This document shows positions 56,732 through 64,000 of a stretch of 64,000 nucleotides of DNA, in pieces. Each line of letters opens with the position of its first letter. Position 1 is the stretch's first letter. The notes beneath the pieces were generated by a model that made no database searches, was not told the origin of the DNA, and worked only from the letters and a program-made list of their open reading frames with translations. The position numbers were made by a program, and so were the translations under genes. The DNA comes from Aquimarina mytili (GTDB lineage: Bacteria > Bacteroidota > Bacteroidia > Flavobacteriales > Flavobacteriaceae), in NCBI RefSeq assembly GCF_016735115.1, contig NZ_JAERQJ010000004.1:248001-312000 (forward strand), in the 5' to 3' direction.

Positions 56732-58066
56732 TTATAAAAGTCCTCGGGATTTAATCTCTAAATATTTATTAATAGTGTTAACAGTAAGGTCCTCTGGCGC
56801 TGTAAGGATTGAATGGATACCATGTTTGCTCAGTTCATTAACAATCATCTTTTTTTCATACACAAACTTTTCGGCTATGGTTTTTTCAAAAATTTGTTTG
56901 GTTGAAGCTGCAGGTAAGTCTAGTAGTGATTTTAATTCTGTATTTTCAAAGAAAATAACAACTAATAAATGCGTTTTGGCAATAGCCTGCAAATAGGGGA
57001 GTTGCCTGTGCAAGCCATCTAGAGTTTCGAAATTTGTATACAGCAAAAGTAGGCTGCGATGTGTGATATTGCGTTTTATATCTATATATAATCTGGCAAA
57101 ATCTGATTCGGAAAAATCAGTATTAATATTATAGAGAGTTTCAAGAATTAGATTCATTTGGCTTTTTCTTCGCTGAGCAACAATAGTATTTTCTACTTTG
57201 CGAGAGAATGTAAACATGCCTGCTTTATCTTGTTTTTTTATAGCAATATTAGAAATCACAAGAGTAGCATTAATAGCATAATCTAACAAGCTTAGCTCGT
57301 TAAAAGGCATTTTCATAACACGACCTGTGTCAATAACAGAATAGATAGGTTGCGATTTTTCATCCTGATATTGATTTACCATGAGCTGGTTTTTCTTGGC
57401 AGTAGCTTTCCAATTAATGTTTCGTATATCATCACCAGAAACATATTCTTTAATTTGTTCAAATTCTAAAGTATGACCAATCCTTCTTATTTTTTTTAAC
57501 CCGTATTGTTTTAGTTTGTTTGTAAATGCTATAAAATCATATTTTTTTAGTTGTAAAAATGAAGGATAACTTGGCACCATGGCATTTGTAGAAAATTGCC
57601 TCTTTTTGGCCACAAGCCCTAAAGGTGATGAGGTAAAAATATTAAGGTTGCCAAAATGATATTCTCCTCTTTCAGTTGGTCTTAGATTGTAGGTGAATTT
57701 TTTTTCTTCAGAAGGTTTCAATTTAGATTCAATAGTAAAGTTTCGATGTTGAAACTGCACAGGCATCTCATCAATAATTTTAATCGTACTCGTAAATTGA
57801 TACCGATTAATTATTGTAATTTCAATATTGTTTTGATCTCCGTTGGATAATTTTTCAGGTAACAAGCGATGAGCTTGAGTACCTATTTTATTTCTGTATA
57901 ATAATAGGACATCAAAAACGAGTGTAACCAAAACTATAAAAAATAGAAGCTTCGCTATGCTGAAAAGATTTTCAAAAAAATAGGAAACAATAAAGAGCAC
58001 CGCTATCGAAAAGAATAGGGTGAAAAACAATTGCTTTAGGTATAAACTCTTTAAAAAAGCTTTCAC
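56732..58066 (-). CDS. DUF58 protein of the MoxR cluster, GTG start
   Basis: The 444-residue product has two N-terminal membrane helices. The DUF58 domain follows with the invariant GDDIRNINWKATAKKNQLMV at about residues 210-230. A von Willebrand-A-like region begins IYSVIDTGRVMKMPFNE. It starts at GTG 58066, overlapping the moxR stop by one base, so translation is coupled. DUF58 proteins work with MoxR ATPases in envelope or protein-assembly chaperoning. Confidence 0.92.
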   Translation of the reverse strand: MKAFLKSLYLKQLFFTLFFSIAVLFIVSYFFENLFSIAKLLFFIVLVTLVFDVLLLYRNKIGTQAHRLLPEKLSNGDQNNIEITIINRYQFTSTIKIIDEMPVQFQHRNFTIESKLKPSEEKKFTYNLRPTERGEYHFGNLNIFTSSPLGLVAKKRQFSTNAMVPSYPSFLQLKKYDFIAFTNKLKQYGLKKIRRIGHTLEFEQIKEYVSGDDIRNINWKATAKKNQLMVNQYQDEKSQPIYSVIDTGRVMKMPFNELSLLDYAINATLVISNIAIKKQDKAGMFTFSRKVENTIVAQRRKSQMNLILETLYNINTDFSESDFARLYIDIKRNITHRSLLLLYTNFETLDGLHRQLPYLQAIAKTHLLVVIFFENTELKSLLDLPAASTKQIFEKTIAEKFVYEKKMIVNELSKHGIHSILTAPEDLTVNTINKYLEIKSRGLL

Positions 58067-59058
58067 TATCTAGGGATTTCTATAGTTTCAATAATTTGTA
58101 ATACTACTTTTTCGGCAGTAAAGCCTTCCATTTCTCTTTCTGGAGTCAAAATAATTCTGTGTCTTAATACAGGAACTGCAACCTTTTTTATGTCATCTGG
58201 AGTCACAAAATCACGACCATTAATCGCTGCCATCGCTTTTGAGGCATTCATAATTGCTATTGATGCTCTTGGTGAGGCACCTAAATACAGATTACCATTG
58301 TTACGCGTATTATTTACAATAGATGCAATGTATTTTAAAAGGTTATTCTCTATAATAATTCCTTTAATGACTTCTTGATATTCTGAAATCTGCTCTGCGT
58401 TAAGAACGGGCTCTACGATATCAGTAGCGATGGTACTTTTTCTTTGGTGATGACCTTCGAGAATGGTTACCTCTTCTTCAACAGTTGGATACCCTACATT
58501 AATTTTGAACAAAAAACGATCTAATTGTGCTTCTGGTAAAGCATAAGTTCCTTCTTGTTCTATGGGATTTTGTGTAGCAAATACCAAAAGTGGGCTCTGC
58601 ATTTTATTTTCAATACCGTCTATCGTAATTTGTCGCTCTGCCATTACTTCAAACAAAGCCGCTTGGGTTTTGGCAGGAGCACGATTAATCTCGTCAATTA
58701 GGATGATATTAGAAAATATTGGTCCCTTTTTAAATTCAAATTCTGAAGTTTTTACATTAAAAATTGAAGTTCCGAGGATATCACTAGGCATCAAATCGGG
58801 AGTAAATTGAATACGACTAAAATCTACTTTCATTGTCTTTGCCAGAAGCTTTGCGGTTACCGTTTTTGCAACTCCTGGTACTCCCTCAATAAGTGAATGC
58901 CCGTTAGCTAGGATAGATATGATCAATAAATCGATCATTTCATTTTGACCAATAATTACTTTACCCAGTTCTTCTTTAATTTTTTGAACGGCTTCTTGTA
59001 GATCTTTAAGGTCTATTCTATTACTAAACTCTAATGGTTTTTCGTTAGTCTCTTCCAT
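58066..59058 (-). CDS. MoxR-family AAA+ ATPase
   Basis: In the 330-residue product, Walker A GVPGVAKT is at about residues 60-67 and Walker B ILIDEINRAPAKTQAALFEV follows. The MoxR-type FATQNPIEQEGTYALPEAQL and arginine-rich GASPRASIAIM are also clear. It is a chaperone-like ATPase that acts with the DUF58 and membrane proteins of the cluster. It is 3 nt downstream of the DUF4350 gene. Confidence 0.95.
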   Translation of the reverse strand: MEETNEKPLEFSNRIDLKDLQEAVQKIKEELGKVIIGQNEMIDLLIISILANGHSLIEGVPGVAKTVTAKLLAKTMKVDFSRIQFTPDLMPSDILGTSIFNVKTSEFEFKKGPIFSNIILIDEINRAPAKTQAALFEVMAERQITIDGIENKMQSPLLVFATQNPIEQEGTYALPEAQLDRFLFKINVGYPTVEEEVTILEGHHQRKSTIATDIVEPVLNAEQISEYQEVIKGIIIENNLLKYIASIVNNTRNNGNLYLGASPRASIAIMNASKAMAAINGRDFVTPDDIKKVAVPVLRHRIILTPEREMEGFTAEKVVLQIIETIEIPR

Positions 59059-59061
59059 AAT

Positions 59062-60255
59062 TTATAGTGTAAATTCTTCTACTTTTTTATGTAATGCGAT
59101 CAAATCTGCCTCACTATGTATAGCTTTCCCTCTTAAGTTATTGATAAGATCAATAAGTTCTTTGGTTTGCCCTACAGAATGGTTTGTTTTTACAGCAAGT
59201 CGGTTTATAAAATCTGCATTTAAGGTATTTGTATTTATATAATATGTACTTCTTATTTTTTCTAGAAAGTACGTGATTTTTTTAGAAATGATATCGCTAT
59301 AATCTTTGTGTTGAAAGTATAGATTTCCAATAGTTTTGGTAAATTCTATCGACGTATTTTCTAAAGGTTTAACAATTGGGATTATACGTTGTTCTCTTTT
59401 CCCGGTAAAGATCACAAAAATCAATAAACCAATTAGCAAGAGATAATAAGCCCACCTTAGAGGAGTTTGGTTAAGTACAAATCGCATAGGCGAGTTTATG
59501 ATCTTACGACCATCTTTTAGGTAATCATCCCAGTATAAGGTATCAAAATCATTTAGAAACGATAAACATGTAGCCGCATATTTATGATTTCCGTTAAGCA
59601 TATAATAATTAGAAAAAGCTTCGGGTAATGTATTAAAGTATATGGCCCCTTTACCTGCTTTTACTTTTATAAAATTCACTTGGCTCAATTTTTCCTGAAC
59701 TTCGTCGTCCTTATAATATCCAAGTGCTGTCGTTTTTGTGGTATCAAAACTTTTAAAAACGGTTTTATAGATGTTTTTTTTGAACTTGGGCACAATTTCT
59801 TCCTTTATAAAAGAAGAAAAAAATGTTGGTGTAATTTCTTTTTCAGTAAGTTGATACTCCATTTCTGTTTCAATATTCAGGGAGTCTTTGATAATTTGGC
59901 CAAAATCTCCTGCAGAGATGAATACAGAGTTTCCTTGTTCTACATAGGTTATCAGTTTTTCATATGATCTTTTATCAAAGTCAATTGAAGAATTAATAAA
60001 TACATATGTAGAACTGGATTTGTATTCTAATTCGTCTAAAAAATCATATGGGTTTTTTGATATTACATTAATTTCTTTTTGACTATCGAGTTCTTTTAGT
60101 TCTTCAAAAAGAATATACGAGCCAAAGGGTATTTTATCTGTAGAGGTATAGCTCGATTTCCAGTTGATAGGTGTAGGTCTTACAAGCTCAATTATTATAA
60201 TGGCCAATAGGGCCACACCAAATAGAATCAATATGTTTCTTGATTTTTTATCCAA
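59062..60255 (-). CDS. DUF4350 membrane protein, TTG start
   Basis: The 397-residue product has an N-terminal helix (ILILFGVALLAIIIIELV). A periplasmic DUF4350 domain follows (SSTYVFINSSIDFDKRSYEK, QGNSVFISAGDFGQIIKDSL), then a second helix (YLLLIGLLIFVIFTG) and a cytoplasmic helical tail. In its frame a stop lies just upstream and no ATG fits, so translation most likely starts at TTG 60255, overlapping the previous gene by 8 nt. The weak start may lower output relative to its neighbours. Confidence 0.87.
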   Translation of the reverse strand: MDKKSRNILILFGVALLAIIIIELVRPTPINWKSSYTSTDKIPFGSYILFEELKELDSQKEINVISKNPYDFLDELEYKSSSTYVFINSSIDFDKRSYEKLITYVEQGNSVFISAGDFGQIIKDSLNIETEMEYQLTEKEITPTFFSSFIKEEIVPKFKKNIYKTVFKSFDTTKTTALGYYKDDEVQEKLSQVNFIKVKAGKGAIYFNTLPEAFSNYYMLNGNHKYAATCLSFLNDFDTLYWDDYLKDGRKIINSPMRFVLNQTPLRWAYYLLLIGLLIFVIFTGKREQRIIPIVKPLENTSIEFTKTIGNLYFQHKDYSDIISKKITYFLEKIRSTYYINTNTLNADFINRLAVKTNHSVGQTKELIDLINNLRGKAIHSEADLIALHKKVEEFTL

Positions 60256-60982
60256 AACTTTTCATTTTATCATTCAACTTGTCAAAAGACTCTTTTGCAT
60301 TTAAATACCCGTTTTTATCAAGTTCAAATTTACCATACCATATATAGTCATATAAGTAAGAAACCCTATTAAAATTTTGCTTAATAGTAATATCAGCAAT
60401 TTCGCGATAATAATCTGTATTGGTTTTTTCGAAGTGGTAATCGATTATTTTCTTTAATGATAAATCTTGTAAAGCTTTTAGGTACATATATCGTATAGCA
60501 AGACGATAATTTTTTTCTTTCAAGGCACCTGCAATTAATGCATCAAGATCAATTTTTTCTATGTGTTCTTCAGTAATGTTTATTGGCGCGACAAGTTTGT
60601 TCTTTTTCCTAAAAAAAGACACAGCATCTTTTCCCACAAGGACTCGTGTTACTATATAGATAGCAATACCAATAAATAAGATATAGATTATATTTTCTAA
60701 TAATTTAGCGAGTTGAGGATTAATTGTTATCCCAAAAATACTTTGAAGTCCATTAAAAAACCAGTTCAACGCTCGACCCAGAAAATTCTCAGCTTCGCCT
60801 TCGACGGTATTGTAATCAAAGTCATCTCCTGTATATTTTTCAGATAAATCGTCAGAAAAATCAATAACGGATATCTTACTACTGTCAATTGCTATTTGGA
60901 GAGTGTCCTGTTGGGCCCATATTGGCGAAAATAATTGAGCAACTAAAAAAAGTAATATGATATGATATATTTTCTTACTCAC
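60248..60982 (-). CDS. DUF4129 transmembrane protein, GTG start
   Basis: From GTG 60982 the product has 244 residues; a TTG at 61000 would add six. GTG overlaps the stop of the preceding gene within GTGAGTAA. A signal/anchor helix (IILLFLVAQLFSPIWAQ), a second helix (LLENIIYILFIGIAIYIVTR) and the C-terminal DUF4129 motif (NYRLAIRYMYLKALQDLSLK) are seen. It is part of the RDD/SpoIIM/MoxR cluster. Confidence 0.88.
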   Translation of the reverse strand: MSKKIYHIILLFLVAQLFSPIWAQQDTLQIAIDSSKISVIDFSDDLSEKYTGDDFDYNTVEGEAENFLGRALNWFFNGLQSIFGITINPQLAKLLENIIYILFIGIAIYIVTRVLVGKDAVSFFRKKNKLVAPINITEEHIEKIDLDALIAGALKEKNYRLAIRYMYLKALQDLSLKKIIDYHFEKTNTDYYREIADITIKQNFNRVSYLYDYIWYGKFELDKNGYLNAKESFDKLNDKMKSFG

Positions 60983-61910
60983 TTGCACCAATTTGATCAA
61001 TCTTTTCTCTAGTATTTACATTGTATTTCTGTTCATGTAATGAGAAATATAAAATTCCATTAACAAATTGAGATAATGATTGTGAGTATGCCATAATAAT
61101 TAAAAAGATGCATAATGAAATGGTGTATATGATTTTAGCTACTGCAGAATTAGCAATATCGGCACCTGTATCAACCATATGGTATGTGTATACCCCAACA
61201 ATTACTGAAGGAATTACCAGTACTAATAAGAGCAATAATCCAATAAGGAGGCCTAAAATAAAATTTGCTCCCACACATTTCCAGAAATTACTTTTTACTA
61301 AATCCCAACCTTCACCAAGAGCATCAATAGGACTTTTTCCTTCATATAACATCACCATAAATGAAACCCCTAACCAGGAGGTTACCCAAAACTGAATCAC
61401 ATATTGAACAAGAGTTCCAAGAATAGGAATAAAAGCTAGAATCACTGAAGTAATTAAAAATCCGGTATATATAACCAATAGTAACAAAATGAAGATAAAG
61501 ATTCTACCAAAATTCTCTTTTACAAAACTCCAGACGTCACGCCTGTCTTCTATGATCTTTTTTTGCTTTTCATAGGTGATCATATAACCAGAAGCTAAGC
61601 TATAGTTTAGTGCAGCAATAATCATAAATACAATAAAAAAGAGAAAAAAACCGATCCCTATAAACATAAAAGAATCTTCTCTGGTAGTAGTATCTCCAAA
61701 TAATCCAGTATTGGTATTGCTATCATATAAACCTACAAATCCTGTGACTAGTAGATAACTTACTCCTAGCAAGAGAAGAATAAAAATACCATTATAGCTT
61801 ATAAAAGTGTTGGTGAAACTTTTTAAATTTTGTTTAAAAAAGTCAAAATAGGTAGATATTATTTCTCCAAGCTCTCTAGTCTGTTTTAACTCTATGTAAT
61901 TGTTTTTCAT
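60975..61910 (-). CDS. multi-pass membrane protein of the MoxR cluster
   Basis: The 311-residue product has about six helices in the pattern of glycerophosphoryl/DUF-type membrane domains (FILLLLGVSYLLVTGFVGLY, IPILGTLVQYVIQFWVTSWL and LGLLIGLLLLLVLVIPSVIV). It overlaps the SpoIIM gene by 35 nt and the DUF4129 gene by 8 nt. No catalytic motif is seen. Its constant position in such clusters suggests a membrane-stress or assembly role. Confidence 0.82.
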   Translation of the reverse strand: MKNNYIELKQTRELGEIISTYFDFFKQNLKSFTNTFISYNGIFILLLLGVSYLLVTGFVGLYDSNTNTGLFGDTTTREDSFMFIGIGFFLFFIVFMIIAALNYSLASGYMITYEKQKKIIEDRRDVWSFVKENFGRIFIFILLLLVIYTGFLITSVILAFIPILGTLVQYVIQFWVTSWLGVSFMVMLYEGKSPIDALGEGWDLVKSNFWKCVGANFILGLLIGLLLLLVLVIPSVIVGVYTYHMVDTGADIANSAVAKIIYTISLCIFLIIMAYSQSLSQFVNGILYFSLHEQKYNVNTREKIDQIGASE

Positions 61911-62859
61911 ATGTTTTTTTTAAAAGATTGGGGTATATGATATAATAAAATATGATTAATGCTAATGAACCAAAAATAATAAACATAGCTAACCAGACTG
62001 GCATATTAGAGTATCGTGTAATAAAGCCTTCAATAAATCCGGCAATAATAAAAAATGGTATCGTACTTACGACTATTTTTAAACCATCTTTGGCTCCTTT
62101 CATAAAAGATACTCTTCTTGAGTAGGTTTTTGGAAATAATATACTGTTTCCCATAACGATACCTGCACAACCGGCAATTATGATTACTGATATTTCTATG
62201 GTTCCGTGCAGCCATATCGCTTTTGAGGCTTCAAATAAGACTCCTTTCGTATAAAAAAATGTGATGAAAGCGCCAAGCATAATACCATTGCTAAATAATA
62301 TATAGGCAGTTCCAACAGAGGTGATTACGCCAAAAGCATAGGCCAAAAAGGCAACTCGTATATTGTTTATTGTTATTCCTAAAAACGAACCGACCATGCT
62401 TCCGCTTTTATATATTGCAGTTGGATCTCCTTTTTCAATATTGTTCAATGTTTCATTAACATAGGCATCTCCCAAGATTAATCTTAAAAATGAAGAATCA
62501 TTTAGCGCAGAAATAATACCAATACAACATGCAGTTGCGAATATTAAAAAAGTATAGAGCAATGTTTTTTGATGCTGAGAGAAGAATAATGGAAATTCTG
62601 TTTTCCAAAATTCAACAATTCTATTTTTACTTTCTTTTTTGTTAATATATATTTTTTGATGTGCTTGTGAAGCCAGAGAATTAAGATAAAGCAGTGTTTT
62701 ACTATTTGGATAATAGGTTTGCGCATAAGACAAATCATTAGTCAAATGTATATAATAGTCAGCAAGTTGATCTGGACTGATCTTTAAATTTTCATGTATT
62801 GCCTTTTCAAAAGCGATCCATTTTTCTTTATTTTGCTTCACAAAAGCTGCTTCCCGCAT
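61876..62859 (-). CDS. stage II sporulation protein M-like membrane protein
   Basis: The 327-residue product has an N-terminal soluble helical region (FVKQNKEKWIAFEKAIHENL). The SpoIIM/DUF95 helices follow, with NIRVAFLAYAFGVITSVGTA, WLHGTIEISVIIIAGCAGIV and a C-terminal helix. In non-spore formers it is a membrane protein of unknown function, usually next to an RDD protein. The RDD gene is divergent, 38 bp away. Confidence 0.9.
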   Translation of the reverse strand: MREAAFVKQNKEKWIAFEKAIHENLKISPDQLADYYIHLTNDLSYAQTYYPNSKTLLYLNSLASQAHQKIYINKKESKNRIVEFWKTEFPLFFSQHQKTLLYTFLIFATACCIGIISALNDSSFLRLILGDAYVNETLNNIEKGDPTAIYKSGSMVGSFLGITINNIRVAFLAYAFGVITSVGTAYILFSNGIMLGAFITFFYTKGVLFEASKAIWLHGTIEISVIIIAGCAGIVMGNSILFPKTYSRRVSFMKGAKDGLKIVVSTIPFFIIAGFIEGFITRYSNMPVWLAMFIIFGSLALIIFYYIIYPNLLKKTYEKQLHRVKTD

Positions 62860-62897
62860 CTATCAATTTTTTGTTAAAGATAATCACTTACATATAA

Positions 62898-63623
62898 ATG
62901 TCAAATATAGCAATCAATACCACACAAAATGTAAACCTAGACTATAAAACAGTTAGCATAGGAGAACGAATGCTCGCTTTTTTAATAGATATGGTTATAT
63001 TTTGGCTTTACCTTTTTATTGTAAATTTTATTACAGCCATAGTAGGAACGGCTTTTAAAGATAATTGGACCGTATTTGGTATACAATCTCTTTTATTGTT
63101 ACCCATTATGTTTTATTCGCTGTATATGCATATTATTTTTAATGGAAGAACCGTGGGGAAGATGCTTATGAAAATAAAAGTTGTGCGTATTGATGGGTTA
63201 CCAGCACATTGGAGTAATTATTTAGTGCGATGGATGCTTAGATTAGTAGATATATGGATCTTTTTTGCCTCTGTGGGAGTGTTAACTATTTTGTTTTCAA
63301 ACAAACGTCAACGACTTGGTGATGCTGCGGCCGGTACTATTGTGATTAATACAAAGCAGAAAGTAAAAATTTCTCATACGATTCTCGAAGACATTAAAGA
63401 CGATTATCAGCCCAAGTTTTTAAATGTAACCAAACTAACAGATAAGGATGTTCGTTTGATAAAAGAAACCTATCGCATAGCCGTCAGATCTAATGACTAT
63501 AAAACATTGACAGCATTACGCATCAAGGTAGAAGAGGTTTTGGAAGTAAAATCTGAGCTGTATGACCGACAGTTTTTAGATACGATTCTAAAGGATTATA
63601 ACTACTATACACAACAGCTGTAA
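62898..63623 (+). CDS. RDD-family membrane protein
   Basis: The 241-residue product starts with the RDD motif region SIGERMLAFLIDMVIFWLYL. The second signature follows (NGRTVGKMLMKIKVVRIDGL, then LVRWMLRLVDIWIFFASVGV and RQRLGDAAAGTIVI). The C-terminal cytoplasmic tail is helical and charged. It is the divergent first partner of the SpoIIM/MoxR cluster. It may help sodium or envelope homeostasis, as shown for a few RDD proteins. Confidence 0.92.
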   Translation: MSNIAINTTQNVNLDYKTVSIGERMLAFLIDMVIFWLYLFIVNFITAIVGTAFKDNWTVFGIQSLLLLPIMFYSLYMHIIFNGRTVGKMLMKIKVVRIDGLPAHWSNYLVRWMLRLVDIWIFFASVGVLTILFSNKRQRLGDAAAGTIVINTKQKVKISHTILEDIKDDYQPKFLNVTKLTDKDVRLIKETYRIAVRSNDYKTLTALRIKVEEVLEVKSELYDRQFLDTILKDYNYYTQQL

Positions 63624-63738
63624 TTTTGAGTATTTGTGTGTGGGATCCTGTTATAATTTTGGTGCTTTTTTATAGGAGATTTAAAAAAAAGAAAACGGTT
63701 CGATACTTATACATCTATTTCAATACAGTATTTATTTG

Positions 63739-64000
63739 CTATTTAATCACTTCAGCTTTAATAAAAATGTTTTGTTTTGGCCATTCACTTCCATCAACTG
63801 GAACATTAGATATTTTGTCGGCCACCTTCATTCCTTTTACTACTTTTCCAAATATGGTATGTTCCCCATCAAGATGATGTGCTCCTTTTTTGGCAATTAC
63901 AATAAAAAACTCATAGGGTGTTGACCGATTAGAAGGGTTGTCTACCCATTGTTTTGATAAAGCAACTGCACCTCTAACATGTTTTAATCTTTTTATAGGT
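63739..64000 (-). CDS. cyclophilin-type peptidyl-prolyl isomerase, 5' end cut by window edge
   Basis: Read from the window end to the stop TAG (63741-63739), the frame codes about 87 C-terminal residues. They contain LKHVRGAVALSKQWVDNPSN and HHLDGEHTIFGKVVKGMKVA, the conserved cyclophilin block (V-x-GM after IFGKV). The N-terminal half is outside the window. It isomerises proline peptide bonds, likely in envelope folding. Confidence 0.88.
   Translation of the reverse strand, partial: PIKRLKHVRGAVALSKQWVDNPSNRSTPYEFFIVIAKKGAHHLDGEHTIFGKVVKGMKVADKISNVPVDGSEWPKQNIFIKAEVIK

Noticed and set aside
63626..63924. Plus-strand frames at the right edge
   Set aside because: They are antisense to the cyclophilin gene end, which has conserved motifs.

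Overview
The window is AT-rich DNA from a marine-type member of the Bacteroidota, most likely family Flavobacteriaceae (an Aquimarina-like genus would fit, but this is inference). The evidence is the Bacteroidota promoter signature (TAnnTTTG -7 boxes, no consistent Shine-Dalgarno), a secreted amylase with a type IX secretion C-terminal domain, DUF2807/PspC/PadR and MoxR/DUF58/SpoIIM/RDD clusters, and PepSY/TonB iron-uptake genes.

Region 1 (1-836) is chromosome: a truncated secreted protein gene on the minus strand and the old terminator of a tRNA-Pro gene.

Region 2 (837-23973) is a 23.1-kb integrated element in the 3' end of tRNA-Pro(TGG). It is bounded by a 24-bp direct repeat, with a tyrosine integrase beside the intact tRNA and GTGACTCA arm-type repeats inside both ends. 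Left to right it holds small DNA-binding proteins, a VirE-like P-loop helicase/ATPase, an AT-rich repeat region that may be the origin, and membrane proteins. These are followed by a tightly packed + strand cassette. That cassette has a 1053-residue polyvalent protein (LPD1 HExxH metallopeptidase, transglutaminase-like C-H-D domain, membrane segment and Lys/Arg-rich tail), an Arg-rich beta protein that may be a capsid protein, a coiled-coil protein, three tiny beta-rich proteins, a scaffold-like coiled-coil protein, membrane-anchored small proteins and an M15 endolysin-type peptidase. Next come a divergent repressor/Cro-like switch, small unknown genes, a structured RNA candidate and cargo: a secreted Sel1-repeat protein, a secreted protein ending in a GHH-type (HNH/EndoVII-like) nuclease toxin domain, and a probable immunity gene. 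I see no terminase, portal, tail, relaxase or T4SS gene. The best reading is an undescribed tail-less (possibly membrane-containing) provirus or virus-derived satellite carrying a toxin-immunity moron. The viral assignment is inference from architecture, not from recognised capsid homology.

Region 3 (23974-36230) is chromosome. It holds tRNA-Pro(TGG), an SnoaL/NTF2-like protein, a large modular alpha-amylase behind two LacI-type operator palindromes, cydAB (cytochrome bd oxidase), tRNA-Pro(GGG), a minus-strand SLC13 transporter/glycerate kinase/RraA-family cluster, and a MarR-GNAT fusion with a perfect palindromic operator.

Region 4 (36231-45560) has an OmpA-like protein, an iron-uptake operon (Cys-motif small protein, TonB receptor, two PepSY membrane proteins, a 42-residue membrane peptide), a hotdog thioesterase, DinB and TRIC/UPF0126 proteins, and trxB.

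Region 5 (45561-64000) has a PadR-PspC-DUF2807 envelope-stress-type group, DUF4442 and AIM24 proteins, OxyR, DUF2141, a YHS protein, an AraC regulator with two HTH modules, and the RDD/SpoIIM/DUF4129/DUF4350/MoxR/DUF58 cluster with overlapping genes and GTG/TTG starts. It ends in a truncated cyclophilin gene.
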